From: Thermocoleostomius sinensis A174 | Lineage (GTDB): Bacteria > Cyanobacteriota > Cyanobacteriia > Elainellales > Elainellaceae | Assembly (NCBI RefSeq): GCF_026802175.1 | Contig: NZ_CP113797.1 | Location: 3,077,026 to 3,141,025 of the forward strand | DNA: 64,000 nucleotides | Reading direction: 5' to 3' | Shown here: positions 37,358 to 45,746 of the stretch, piece by piece | How positions within the stretch are numbered: the stretch's first letter is position 1 | How the letters are laid out: each line of letters starts with the position of its first letter | Program-made: the position numbers and the translations under genes | The notes under the pieces: model-generated | What the model was told of the DNA's origin: nothing | The model's input: the letters and a program-made list of their open reading frames with translations, nothing else | The model's database searches: none

Positions 37358-37440
37358 TCGTTGAGTTATACCTGTGGCAGGTTCGCTAACCGTTGAAATC
37401 AAATGGTGCATTCAGAGTGTTGAGCGATCGAGGGTTGGAA

Positions 37441-37524
37441 TTATACCAATTTAAATTGAGAACGTGGCAGATGGGGTCAGGGCGATTCGCAAATTGCCCT
37501 GACGAGTGGTCCGTTTGTCGCTAG
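37441..37524 (+). repeat. Dispersed palindromic repeat, copy 2 (28-nt hairpin H2)
   Basis: Second copy of the 84-base element at 6487-6570. The core at 37476-37503 starts GTCAGGGC and ends GCCCTGAC, a fully paired eight-base stem. Relative to copy 1 the stem base A/T became C/G on both arms, a compensatory change. Confidence 0.85.
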
Positions 37525-37529
37525 CCTTA

Positions 37530-38315
37530 TTACAGGATGGGGTGGCGATCGGCCAAGTAGAGATTAACGCGATAGGACAGTTGCACCCGATCGGCGTCTG
37601 CCCAACGTTGATACAATTCCTGCAATGCAATTCGCAGTTGCTCATAGAGTTCGCCAGATTTGGGCACGTAGGACGAACTACGCACCAATCCAATTAGTTC
37701 CTCCCAAGTCAACCGATGCGTATGCAAGGGAGTGTGGGCACGGAAGTTGGTAAACCAGCGGCTCTGCTCTAGGGCCGCACCCGATTTGCGATCGGCTTGG
37801 TCAAAGATTTGTCGATCGGCTACTTTGCCAACAATAGTTGAGTATTGCTGAGTAAAGGGATCATCAAGATTGCGATCGTTCCACATCAGCGCTACTCGGC
37901 CATGTGGTTTGAGAATCCGATGAAATTCTGCCAGGGCAACGGGTTTGTTGAACCAATGAAACGATTGGCAACACAGCACCAGATCAACCGATTGATTCGG
38001 CAATCCAGTTTGTTCGGCTGTACCATCGCGAAATACGACTAGCGCATGAGGAGCCGCCGCCGCTCGCATCGCCGCATTTGGTTCGATCGCCCACACCGTT
38101 GCCCCCCGATCAGCCATCAGTCGAGCAGAAATCCCTGTGCCTGCTCCCACATCTGCCACTACCAACCTAGACGGTTCCCCCAACCCCTGCACAATCAGAT
38201 CGATCGCCTCCGACGGATAGCTGGGTCGATATTTAGCATAATCCTGGGCCCGGTTAGAGAAGCGATCCAGCGGATTTTGAGTATGCAGCGGCTGAGGCAA
38301 AGATGGATTAGTCAT
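37530..38315 (-). CDS. Class I SAM-dependent methyltransferase (type 11)
   Basis: A 261-residue Rossmann methyltransferase. VVADVGAGTGISARLMAD is motif I, VWAIEPN (motif II) ends in the acidic residue that binds ribose, and SVDLVLCCQSFHWF is motif III/IV. FHRILKPHGRVALMW follows. The first 25 residues, with RFSNRAQDYAKYRPSYP, match small-molecule methyltransferases resembling ubiquinone/biotin-type enzymes. The substrate cannot be deduced. It overlaps no repeat but ends six bases from the dispersed palindrome. Confidence 0.9.
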   Translation of the reverse strand: MTNPSLPQPLHTQNPLDRFSNRAQDYAKYRPSYPSEAIDLIVQGLGEPSRLVVADVGAGTGISARLMADRGATVWAIEPNAAMRAAAAPHALVVFRDGTAEQTGLPNQSVDLVLCCQSFHWFNKPVALAEFHRILKPHGRVALMWNDRNLDDPFTQQYSTIVGKVADRQIFDQADRKSGAALEQSRWFTNFRAHTPLHTHRLTWEELIGLVRSSSYVPKSGELYEQLRIALQELYQRWADADRVQLSYRVNLYLADRHPIL

Positions 38316-38436
38316 GAGGGTTTTGTGGGTGATGTAATGCAGCTTACTTCGTTTTTCTAGGCTCCCTCTTTTAAGATTAAGCTACGGTTTAGCGTTTCTG
38401 AATCCAAGTAGGAGTTGCAAAAACGCCACCTATTCC

Positions 38437-38540
38437 CGGCGTTGCTGAATTCAGGTATGATTTGCCAACCTTGCTCCCAACTGTCAGGGCAATTCGCGAA
38501 ACGCCCCTACGAAATTCATACCTCCGATCAGCAACGCCCC
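38437..38540. mobile_element. MITE-like element A with GGCGTTGCTGA termini and hairpin H3
   Basis: A 104-base element with terminal inverted repeats: left GGCGTTGCTGAATTCAGGTA and, at the right end, a reverse-complement match starting GGCGTTGCTGATCGG. A 28-base hairpin core at 38483-38510 is related to H1 and H2. There is no transposase, so it is non-autonomous. Confidence 0.75.
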
Positions 38541-38574
38541 ATTCCCTATTCCCTATTCCCTGCTCCCCACTCCC
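38541..38574. repeat. Heptad repeat CCCTATT/CCCCACT before the SAM-hydrolase gene
   Basis: Units of seven bases (CCCTATT, with variants) fill the gap between MITE-like element A and the ATG, and replace any visible ribosome binding site. Confidence 0.7.
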
Positions 38575-39360
38575 ATGTTCATCTTCCTAATTGCAGACTA
38601 CGGCATCGGCGATCCAGCTTTTGCAGAAGTGAAACAGCGGCTATTGTTGGCCCTGCCCCAAGCACAGATTCACGAATTGTCCGTACCGCCGTTTAGTACC
38701 CTGGCCACTGGATTTTGGATTGCCCAACTGGGATTGAATGCGGGGCCCGATCGCCTGATCTACCATAACTGTGCACCTCGACAGGATGATCCCCACGCGC
38801 GACGAGATAATGAAGGCGAAGGATTAACCTATGCGCTGTTGCCGAATGGGGTGAAGGTAGTGGGCGTTAATGCGGGGTATACGCTATCGTTTATCAAACA
38901 TCATGCCAAGGTGCTGCGAACGGTAAACGTGTCGCGGGGTGGCTCTCAGTTTCGATCGCGAGATGTGTTTCCTCCGGCGGCGGCGGCCATTGCTCAGGAT
39001 AATTTTTCTTTGTTAGGGGAAACAATCGATCCAGATACCATTCCCGAGATTCCGGGCGATCGGGTGGCGTGGGTAGATGGCTACGGCAACATCAAAACTA
39101 CGATTCCTGCTCATGCTAATGCGTTTGAGCCAGAAAGCAAGATTGTGATTCGGGTGGGCGATGTGGTCAGTGATGCCATTTATTCAGATGGCAGTTTCCG
39201 TGTCCCCGAAGGAACCTTAGCGTATGCCCCGGGAAGTTCTGGTTGGACAATGCCCGATGGCACAGTTTTACGCTGGATCGAACTGTTTTTGCGCGGCGGT
39301 AGTGCTTGGGAACGGTTCGGGCGACCGCGAGTTGGGCAAGCGATTACACGCATGGGATAG
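38575..39360 (+). CDS. SAM hydroxide adenosyltransferase (DUF62) family protein
   Basis: The 261-residue protein fits the S-adenosyl-L-methionine hydrolase/halogenase family: an N-terminal FIFLIADYGIGDPAFAEVK, RSRDVFPPAAAAIAQ in the middle (as GRDIFAPAAA in relatives), and WVDGYGNIKTTI in the C-terminal domain (usual DxFGNxxTN). Family enzymes hydrolyse SAM to adenosine and methionine or use halide. The canonical first-loop Asp (TDFG) is ADYG here, so the Asp remains but the Phe is Tyr. Relatives in cyanobacteria have no proven role. The leader is mostly repeat DNA, and no Shine-Dalgarno sequence is seen. Confidence 0.82.
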   Translation: MFIFLIADYGIGDPAFAEVKQRLLLALPQAQIHELSVPPFSTLATGFWIAQLGLNAGPDRLIYHNCAPRQDDPHARRDNEGEGLTYALLPNGVKVVGVNAGYTLSFIKHHAKVLRTVNVSRGGSQFRSRDVFPPAAAAIAQDNFSLLGETIDPDTIPEIPGDRVAWVDGYGNIKTTIPAHANAFEPESKIVIRVGDVVSDAIYSDGSFRVPEGTLAYAPGSSGWTMPDGTVLRWIELFLRGGSAWERFGRPRVGQAITRMG

Positions 39361-39599
39361 GGCAGAGGGAATAGGGAGTGGAGAATAGGGAGTTTGACCC
39401 CAAAGAGTCACATATGGGGTAAATAGGAAGAGAGATAAACGGCACAAGCTACCAGGTAGTTGATGCACCCGGTAGCATTGAGGATACTTGAAGAACTTTT
39501 ACACAAAGAAGACTCTATAGCGCTTTGAAGTTTGCTGGGAAGTGAAGAAGAAGCAAAAAGCAGATGAGAAACTAGAAAGCTTCCTACCTAACTGATAAT
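39361..39599. other. Intergenic region left of MITE-like element B
   Basis: About 240 bases with a short heptad-like block (AGGGAATAGGGAGTGGAGAA near 39366-39385) just past the SAM-hydrolase stop. No gene or clear terminator. Confidence 0.4.
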
Positions 39600-39832
39600 C
39601 GGCGTTGCTGAATTCATATATGATTGACCAATCTTATACCCACGCTTTGTCAGGCGGCATCGCATTCGCCCCACTGCCTGCGGCTCCTCTCCTTAGCAAA
39701 GGGAGGTTGGGAGGGGTCAGCATGCTGTGCAACCGAATAGAGAATGGGTATTAGATCCTGATCGTAAGGGCGTTTTGTGAAACGCCCTTACAAGATTCAT
39801 ACATCCAATCAGCAACACCTGATAATTAATTT
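39600..39832. mobile_element. MITE-like element B with GGCGTTGCTGA termini, 233 bp
   Basis: The left end GGCGTTGCTGAATTCATATA and the right end, whose reverse complement reads GGTGTTGCTGATTGGATGTA, are inverted copies. Two modules lie inside: a GC-rich block (39656-39728) repeated at 48655-48730, and a 28-base hairpin H4 at 39764-39791 with a perfect 12-base stem. It lies just past the pilA stop. Confidence 0.75.
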
Positions 39833-39868
39833 AATCTGCTTGAGAATCTGTGCTACACCAAACCCTTG

Positions 39869-40378
39869 CTACAGGATTTTCCACTTAGCTGTGTCTGCAC
39901 ACTCAGTAGCAGATTTAGGAGCCGCTGCTGCTGTTCCAACATCTTTTGCTTCACAGGTGATGGCACGAGTCTGTCCATCAGTTTGAAGAAATACTCCACC
40001 AGAGTAGGCTTTGAGAGATTTGGTATCTAACGGTTCTGCTGTGACTACCCCCTTCTCTGCATCATTGTTGCCCATGCCAGTGTACTTGAAGTTTGTAGTC
40101 GTTTCGTTTAGCCCAACTTCCAGTGCCTTAAAGTCTTTTGCAAATGTGGAATTCTCAATTCGGTAGGCTTGCTGTGCCCGGTTGACTGCACCCACATAGC
40201 TCTTGGCTTCAGACTGCTTGGCTTTGGCGGCTTGGTTTAGGAAGGAAGGAAGGGCGATCGCAGCCAAAATACCGATAATAATAATGACAACCAATAATTC
40301 AATTAGGGTGAATCCTTTCTCAGCCTTTTTACGGTCAATCATGTGCTGAAGAAACTTCACTTTAAAATTGGATTTCAT
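39869..40378 (-). CDS. pilA: Type IV major pilin PilA
   Basis: A 169-residue prepilin with a short basic leader, the cleavage site KG|FTLIELLVVIIIIGILAA (Glu at +5) and the usual ALPSFLNQAAKAKQSEAKSY continuation. Two cysteines near the end (ITCEAKD and TECADT) make the expected C-terminal disulfide. PilA polymerises into type IV pili for twitching motility and DNA uptake after PilD processing. AGGAG is eight bases before ATG 40378. A leader of up to 250 bases with A/T tracts precedes it, after the upstream methyltransferase gene. Cyanobacteria often have several pilA-like genes. Confidence 0.9.
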   Translation of the reverse strand: MKSNFKVKFLQHMIDRKKAEKGFTLIELLVVIIIIGILAAIALPSFLNQAAKAKQSEAKSYVGAVNRAQQAYRIENSTFAKDFKALEVGLNETTTNFKYTGMGNNDAEKGVVTAEPLDTKSLKAYSGGVFLQTDGQTRAITCEAKDVGTAAAAPKSATECADTAKWKIL

Positions 40379-40634
40379 GGGATAAGCTCCTTGAGTTGCG
40401 GGTATTTGGTAGATTTCTAACTCCTACGGATAACGTACCCACCTCAATTTAGGTTCATATCATTCATCCGGAAAATTCTTTCCTGTTTTTACGGAGATTT
40501 TTTATTTTTTAGTATTTTTTTATACTTAAAGACGCCGGGGTCATGCCTTTAAGCACTCACCCCCATCACCCTACCGCCTGCGGCACCTCCCCTGGGTAAG
40601 GAAAGGCAGGGAGGTTTTGCATCTAACCGGAACG

Positions 40635-41993
40635 CTAGCCGATCGCCCCAGCAGAACTGGTTTCCAGCAGCACATACAGAAAAGCATCCATGCGATTTAA
40701 AAGTCCCTTTACGGCAACAAAAGCGGCTGTAGCAGGTAGGGGTTGCAAGGTCTCAGGATCGATCGATCGAACTTTCTGATAGCGTTCTGCCAGTGTTTGA
40801 ATCGGTTGCGGCCCATCCCACAATGGCAATAGGCAAGCGGCTTGGCTTGGCTCTAGAAACACGGGTGCCAGCGTGGGTAATTTGACTTCTCGGCTGATTT
40901 CAAACGCCTCTCCCGTCTTAATGCAGCGAATTAGCTCAGCTTTCAGCGTGTCTGTGCAAAGTTGTGGGTGGAGATGCACGATCGCTTGTTGCCAATCAGA
41001 ATCATCCCATTCGTCCACTGGAGTTCCGTCCGCTTCGGGATGGGCACACCAAAAATCAATCAGCCGATGCACCGGATGTAGTAATTCAAAGGCGTGCAGC
41101 TTTTCTTCAGCAGACGCTTCTGCCAAACTCATGCACCAAAATGCAGGCAGATTATCAGCATCTTTGAATAACTCCACGATATCCCACTGCCGCCAGTTCA
41201 CCAGGTTGACAAACGCTAGATCGGCAGCACGCAACATAGCGAAGGTTTCAGGAATCGTGAAGCCCTTGTCGCCCACAAACAAGAGATTCATCGCAAGAAA
41301 TTCTTTGAACTTCTCAGGAGAACCTGGTAACTCTTCTTTGCTTTTCCAGGTTTGTTTCTTCAAGCGAACTTCATCTTTCAATGCATTCATTGTATCAGTT
41401 ACAATTTCTTCCTCTAGTTCTTTCGGACTTTCATTCATTAATCCCATTAGTTTGAACAGCGCTTGGGCCCGATAATAGCTTTCCCGTTGATAGACATTGT
41501 GGAGATTGGCACGAATCAGCCCTTTAGGTTTCAAAACTGCCTTCATCCATTGCAACCCTTCAGCCGGATTTGGTAACAAGTACAGCATTTCATCGCAGTT
41601 AATATAGTCAAATTTCATTCCCAACTCGGCAATATTTTCGATGGGTAACACATGAAATTCTGCATCATGAAACCCGTGATGGTGCAGTCGTTGTTGTGCT
41701 AGTTTTATAGATTCTTCAGAGATATCAATACCAACAATTTTTGCACCCGGATTAGCTGTTGCAAGCACCAAGGCATTGTAGCCACTGCCACAACCGGCAT
41801 CTAAAATAACTTTGCCTTGCGTATCAATAACGCGGCGATATTTGAGATAGTAGGGCGTCACCAGGTTGTGAAAATACAGGGTTTGATGATCAGTACTAGG
41901 AGAGCGATCGATCGGAATTCTGGGATAGGGACCATAGTCAAACTGCTGACGAATTTTGTCAAATTCTGTTAATTCAGGTACTGAAATGATCAT
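40635..41993 (-). CDS. Two-domain class I methyltransferase with C-terminal regulatory-type domain
   Basis: The 452-residue protein has an N-terminal SAM-binding domain (about 60-210): VILDAGCGSGYNALVLATAN is motif I, KIVGIDISEESI motif II, and FDYINCDEMLYLLPNPAEGL motif IV. From about 215 comes a helical region found C-terminal to such methyltransferases and usually called a methyltransferase regulatory domain, continuing with an 'FWC' segment and PLWDGPQPIQTLAERY-like end. I do not know the substrate. It is upstream of pilA on the same strand with a 256-base gap; a role in modifying surface structures is only a guess. N-terminal YGPYPRIPID is typical for the cyanobacterial group. Confidence 0.85.
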   Translation of the reverse strand: MIISVPELTEFDKIRQQFDYGPYPRIPIDRSPSTDHQTLYFHNLVTPYYLKYRRVIDTQGKVILDAGCGSGYNALVLATANPGAKIVGIDISEESIKLAQQRLHHHGFHDAEFHVLPIENIAELGMKFDYINCDEMLYLLPNPAEGLQWMKAVLKPKGLIRANLHNVYQRESYYRAQALFKLMGLMNESPKELEEEIVTDTMNALKDEVRLKKQTWKSKEELPGSPEKFKEFLAMNLLFVGDKGFTIPETFAMLRAADLAFVNLVNWRQWDIVELFKDADNLPAFWCMSLAEASAEEKLHAFELLHPVHRLIDFWCAHPEADGTPVDEWDDSDWQQAIVHLHPQLCTDTLKAELIRCIKTGEAFEISREVKLPTLAPVFLEPSQAACLLPLWDGPQPIQTLAERYQKVRSIDPETLQPLPATAAFVAVKGLLNRMDAFLYVLLETSSAGAIG

Positions 41994-42243
41994 GGCAACA
42001 GGTTGAGCGATACTCTGCTTTTACAATGCCCATTTCAGTTGCAATCATGAACTAATCAACAGTCATTAAGTTTGATGAAGCGTTGGATGAAGCATTAGCT
42101 CGACTTAGCGTTGTTAACCAAGCCTAACAAGAATAACAAGAACCAGTGCGGACAAGCAGGCAGGTTAGAAGGATGCGTTAAAAAAGCAGCAAGCAACTTC
42201 AGCTTACTGCACAAAGGTGGAGGTGCAAAAATAGTAGATTTTA

Positions 42244-42396
42244 CTAGCGCCGACGGGTTTCTCGGGTTTCGTTGTCTCGCCGTCGTCGATCGCGCCATTC
42301 TATCGTTGTGAGATAGGCAACACCCCCTGAGACGGCAATGAGTAGCCCCAGAGCCAGCGTTGCAAGAACAGTTAGGAAAATATTGTCAACGCTCAT
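42244..42396 (-). CDS. Small single-pass membrane protein next to petN, 50 residues
   Basis: A short gene of 50 codons: a polar start MSVDNIF, a hydrophobic helix at about 7-29 (LTVLATLALGLLIAVSGG), then TTIEWRDRRRR and a very basic, polar tail. The layout (short N-terminus, one helix, WRDRRR motif at the cytoplasmic face) is that of small subunits of cyanobacterial thylakoid complexes. NDH-1 subunit P or a similar accessory subunit comes to mind, but I cannot confirm the identity. It is downstream of petN by 88 bases on the same strand. The start is preceded by two tandem copies of the start region. Confidence 0.7.
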   Translation of the reverse strand: MSVDNIFLTVLATLALGLLIAVSGGVAYLTTIEWRDRRRRDNETRETRRR

Positions 42397-42424
42397 GTAT
42401 CAACGCTCATATGTCAATGCTCAT
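42397..42424 (-). other. Two 14-base tandem copies of the start region: ATGA-coupled mini-ORFs
   Basis: On the minus strand ATGAGCATTGACAT, ATGAGCGTTGATAC and then the real start ATGAGCGTTGAC follow each other with a 14-base period (ATG at 42424, 42410, 42396). The first two frames each stop after five codons at a TGA that overlaps the next ATG as ATGA. Confidence 0.85.
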
Positions 42425-42484
42425 GCTGTCTGCCAATGCTAGAAAGAGGCCAATAAGGCTTGAACTCAGCGTTTAGCGATTTGT

Positions 42485-42574
42485 CTAGAACCCGTTCCGT
42501 CCCCAAATCACTAAAGCGATCGAGAAGGTAAATACTGTCAGCAACGAAACCCAACCAAGAGTCAAGATGTCCAT
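42485..42574 (-). CDS. petN: Cytochrome b6-f complex subunit PetN (subunit VIII)
   Basis: The 29-residue product begins [15 protein letters not shown] and ends VIWGRNGF, the PetN signature. It is one transmembrane helix at the periphery of the cytochrome b6-f complex in the thylakoid and is needed for complex stability. The gene is short enough to be missed by automated calls, but identity is clear from sequence. It lies upstream of a 50-residue membrane protein gene, and both may share a transcript. No Shine-Dalgarno sequence is visible before ATG 42574. Confidence 0.96.
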   Translation of the reverse strand: MDILTLGWVSLLTVFTFSIALVIWGRNGF

Positions 42575-42657
42575 AGCTTGATGTTAAACTGCCATAATTA
42601 CGATCGTTACAAATTTAATCATAGATCAAAGCGGAACACGAAACGGATGAAGAATAG

Positions 42658-42801
42658 GCATGGCTGAATCGGGATCTGACTCTGACCGCCCCCTCACCTT
42701 AGCCCACTCCTAACCAGCGAGAGAATGAGCGAGCCGACTCTCTTCTCCCTCCAGGAGAAGAGTTGGGAATGAGGGCAACTCCGGCTTGAATTAGCCACGC
42801 C
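42658..42801. mobile_element. Possible MITE-like element with GGCRTGGCT termini
   Basis: The left end reads GGCATGGCTGAATC and the reverse complement of the right end GGCGTGGCTAATTC. The interior has a hairpin-prone CT/GA-rich block. It resembles the GGCGTTGCTGA elements but differs at the sixth base. Confidence 0.5.
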
Positions 42802-42849
42802 GAAGAATAAGGCTCAAGGTTTTGATCGAAGGTTTCTTCCTATAGAGCA

Positions 42850-43527
42850 ATGAGGATGTCTAATTTGAGACTAATCACTCACATCATTTACGATTTTGAC
42901 GGGTTGCTGTTAAATACTGAGCCAATTCACGCCCAAGTCAACCAAACGATCGCCGCTCGCTATGGTAAAACCTTTGATGCCACAGTTCGGACAAAAGTGA
43001 TGGGGCGCAGAGCACAGGACTCTGCTCAAGTGATCATTGATGTGCTGTCGTTACCGCTTACGGTTGAAGAATATTTGGCTCAAAAAGACGCGATTATCTA
43101 TGATCTCTACCCCGCTGCTTGTCCGATGCCTGGGGCGATGGAACTGACTCGGCATTTCCATCAAGCCCAACTCCCTCAAGCGATCGCCAGCAGTTCTTCC
43201 CGCCGTCCGTTTCAATATAAAACGCTGCACTATCAAGACTGGTTACAACTTTTTGATCTCATCGTTTTAGGCGATGATCCGGCGATCGCAAACGGCAAAC
43301 CTGCCCCTGACATCTTTCTACTGGCTGCCGAGCGTTTAGGTGCGGTGCCAGCGCATTGTCTCGTGTTCGAGGATTCACTGGCGGGGCTATTTGCAGCCAA
43401 ACAGGCGGGAATGGCGGTGGTAGCGGTACCTGATCCAATCATGGACAAACGCTTATTTCAAGCCGCTGACCAAGTTCTGAATTCACTCACTGAGTTTAAT
43501 CCGCAAGACTGGAATCTGCCCCTGTAA
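42850..43527 (+). CDS. HAD-IA family phosphatase (GS1/beta-phosphoglucomutase-like)
   Basis: The 225-residue protein has the HAD nucleophile motif IIYDFDGLLLNTEP (about 12-25), IASSSS (motif II Ser), NGKPAPDIFLLAAERLG (Lys of motif III) and FEDSLAGLFAAKQAGM (motif IV acidic residues). DFDGLLLNTE and the helical cap fit subfamily IA and resemble pseudouridine-5'-phosphatase (GS1-like) proteins. It is expected to dephosphorylate a small sugar-phosphate; I cannot tell which. Starts at ATG 42850 or 42856, after a repeat-rich gap. Confidence 0.88.
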   Translation: MRMSNLRLITHIIYDFDGLLLNTEPIHAQVNQTIAARYGKTFDATVRTKVMGRRAQDSAQVIIDVLSLPLTVEEYLAQKDAIIYDLYPAACPMPGAMELTRHFHQAQLPQAIASSSSRRPFQYKTLHYQDWLQLFDLIVLGDDPAIANGKPAPDIFLLAAERLGAVPAHCLVFEDSLAGLFAAKQAGMAVVAVPDPIMDKRLFQAADQVLNSLTEFNPQDWNLPL

Positions 43528-43734
43528 ATTACAGGCTACTTAATTGACAACTCGTTCCCCCTCATCCCCTACCCCCTGCTCTCAGAGGGGGCGAAGAGGA
43601 GCCGAAATGATTGTGAGTGGGGTCAACGTTCCTCTCCGGCTCTGGAAGAGGGTTAGGGCAAGGGTGATCGAGCTTTTGTCAGTCAATCAGATATTAAATG
43701 GCAATCGTGCTACTTCCGATCGAGAAAGGTGGGC

Positions 43735-45663
43735 ATGCTACCAGTAAAATCATTTCCCACACCACCCATGTTTCTCACCCCTTCCTTCCAGCCCCCCAAG
43801 CTTTCAATGTTCAGCGGTAAAGGCGGCGTTGGCAAAACCACCCTTGCCTGTGCTTGGGCGCGGTATTGGGCCCAAACCTTTCCGCACGATCGCGTTCTTT
43901 TGCTTTCGACCGATCCAGCCCATTCCCTCAGTGATGTCTTACAGCGTTCCATTAGTCATATCGCTAGCAGTGATACAAAGCTGCCAAACTTAGCCGTGCA
44001 AATCCTAGACGCGGCGGTCTTGCTTCAGACGTTTCGATCGTCCTATGGGGAGGTTTTGCAACAGTTAGTGGAACGCGGCAGTTTTATGGCTGGTTCTGAC
44101 CTCGCCCCCGTTTGGGAGTTTGGTTTTCCTGGGTTGGATGAGTTAATGAGCTTGCTAGAAATTCAGCGATTGTTGCGCGACCAGCAGGCCGATCGCATCG
44201 TCGTCGATATGGCTCCTAGTGGACACACCCTGAACCTATTTAGGATGATGGATTTTCTCGATAATTTTCTGGCAGCTTTGTCGCTGTTTCAGGAAAAACA
44301 CCGAACCGTTAGCCGATCGTTCACTGGACAAGTTACTGACGACGAAGCCGATTATTTTTTGCAGCGACTATCAGCTGAATTGAACGCTGGACGGCAACTG
44401 TTACAAGATCCACAGCGCACGAGTTGCTATATCGTGACGATCGCTGAACCGATGAGTTACTGGGAAACGTGCCGGTTTTTAACAGCGCTCAATGACCTTT
44501 GCATTCCCTGCGGTGGATTGTGGATCAACCAAATTACTTCTCAAACCAACAGCTTTCACAAAAATTGGATTGACCGCTTTTTTGAGATTGCTAAAAAAAC
44601 TCCAGTGTACACAATTCCCTGGCAAATGCAGGAACCAATTGGCGCCGATCCAATCGATCGACTGGTTACACAGATTGAAAAGCTAGACGATGATATTTCG
44701 ACTACTGTGAAAACTCCTCAATTGCATCAAATCAAACCTGTTGAGTTTCCGGCGCGAATTCCACCCAGTTTGAGCGACTTAATTGCCGACGGTCGTCGCT
44801 TGGTGATTGTGGGAGGAAAGGGAGGCGTTGGCAAAACTACCATTTCAGCCGCGATCGGGTGGGCTATGTCTATCCGTCATTCAAACTGTCAAATTCGGGT
44901 GATTTCGATTGATCCGGCTCACTCATTGGGAGATGCCTTGGGTTGTCAATTAGGGCATGATGCCATGAACTTAACCGCTAATTTAAGCGCTCAGGAAGTG
45001 AATGGACATCAACTGCTCGATCGATTTCGCAAAGACTATCTGTGGGAATTGGCTGCAATGATGAGCGGACAAACTAACGACACCGAATTACAACTTGCCT
45101 ATGGGCCAGAGGCATGGCAAAAGATGGTATCACAAGCATTACCTGGAGTAGACGAAATTTTATCACTGCTGACCGTGATTGAATTACTGGAACAGGGCAA
45201 ACAAGATCTGATTATTTTAGATACGGCTCCGACGGGTCATCTACTGCGCTTTTTAGAAATGCCCAATGCTTTGGCAGACTGGTTGGCTTGGATCTTTAAG
45301 CTTTGGATCAAATATCAAAGCGTTGTCAGCCGCACAGCGTTTATGAACAACCTGCGAACATTGCGGCAACAAGTGATACAGGCGCAAAAAACCTTACAGG
45401 ATGCTCAATATACAGAGTTTATTGGCATCGTGCAAGCGCAGACCGCCATCACGGCAGAAACCAAACGGCTGTGTCAATCGCTGAGGGAACGCGGCATTTA
45501 TCAGCGTTACTTGGTTCACAATCGCTATCAACCCGGACAGGAATTAGCTGCTGCACCGTTTTTACAAACGATCGTGCGAGTGCCACACCTATCGACTGAT
45601 ATAACAAGCAACCTCGATCCATTGGCGCAAATTCAAGGCATTGCTCGGTTGTTGTTTGAGTGA
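43735..45663 (+). CDS. Tandem ArsA/Get3-type ATPase
   Basis: The 642-residue protein has two SIMIBI ATPase halves. The first has MFSGKGGVGKTTLA (about 27-40) and the second VIVGGKGGVGKTTIS near 360. Each has STDPAHSLSDVL or SIDPAHSLGDAL (A-loop/switch I). The second half has the canonical DTAPTGHLLRFL, whereas the first has DMAPSGHTLNLF. Duplicated ArsA is known as the arsenite pump ATPase and Get3 as its dimeric relative in tail-anchored protein targeting. No arsB, arsR or arsC is near, and Get3's CxxC zinc motif is not at its place, so targeting or another role is open. GTG 43729 is also in frame; a helix-rich 'methionine' gate can be suspected from the MMDFLDNFLAA segment. Confidence 0.88.
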   Translation: MLPVKSFPTPPMFLTPSFQPPKLSMFSGKGGVGKTTLACAWARYWAQTFPHDRVLLLSTDPAHSLSDVLQRSISHIASSDTKLPNLAVQILDAAVLLQTFRSSYGEVLQQLVERGSFMAGSDLAPVWEFGFPGLDELMSLLEIQRLLRDQQADRIVVDMAPSGHTLNLFRMMDFLDNFLAALSLFQEKHRTVSRSFTGQVTDDEADYFLQRLSAELNAGRQLLQDPQRTSCYIVTIAEPMSYWETCRFLTALNDLCIPCGGLWINQITSQTNSFHKNWIDRFFEIAKKTPVYTIPWQMQEPIGADPIDRLVTQIEKLDDDISTTVKTPQLHQIKPVEFPARIPPSLSDLIADGRRLVIVGGKGGVGKTTISAAIGWAMSIRHSNCQIRVISIDPAHSLGDALGCQLGHDAMNLTANLSAQEVNGHQLLDRFRKDYLWELAAMMSGQTNDTELQLAYGPEAWQKMVSQALPGVDEILSLLTVIELLEQGKQDLIILDTAPTGHLLRFLEMPNALADWLAWIFKLWIKYQSVVSRTAFMNNLRTLRQQVIQAQKTLQDAQYTEFIGIVQAQTAITAETKRLCQSLRERGIYQRYLVHNRYQPGQELAAAPFLQTIVRVPHLSTDITSNLDPLAQIQGIARLLFE

Positions 45664-45746
45664 GATCAATTCAGTGAGACTAAGTGAGACCAATTAATGG
45701 TATATACATCATGGCATCCCTTTAGCCTTGCTTTAACCTGCCAGCC

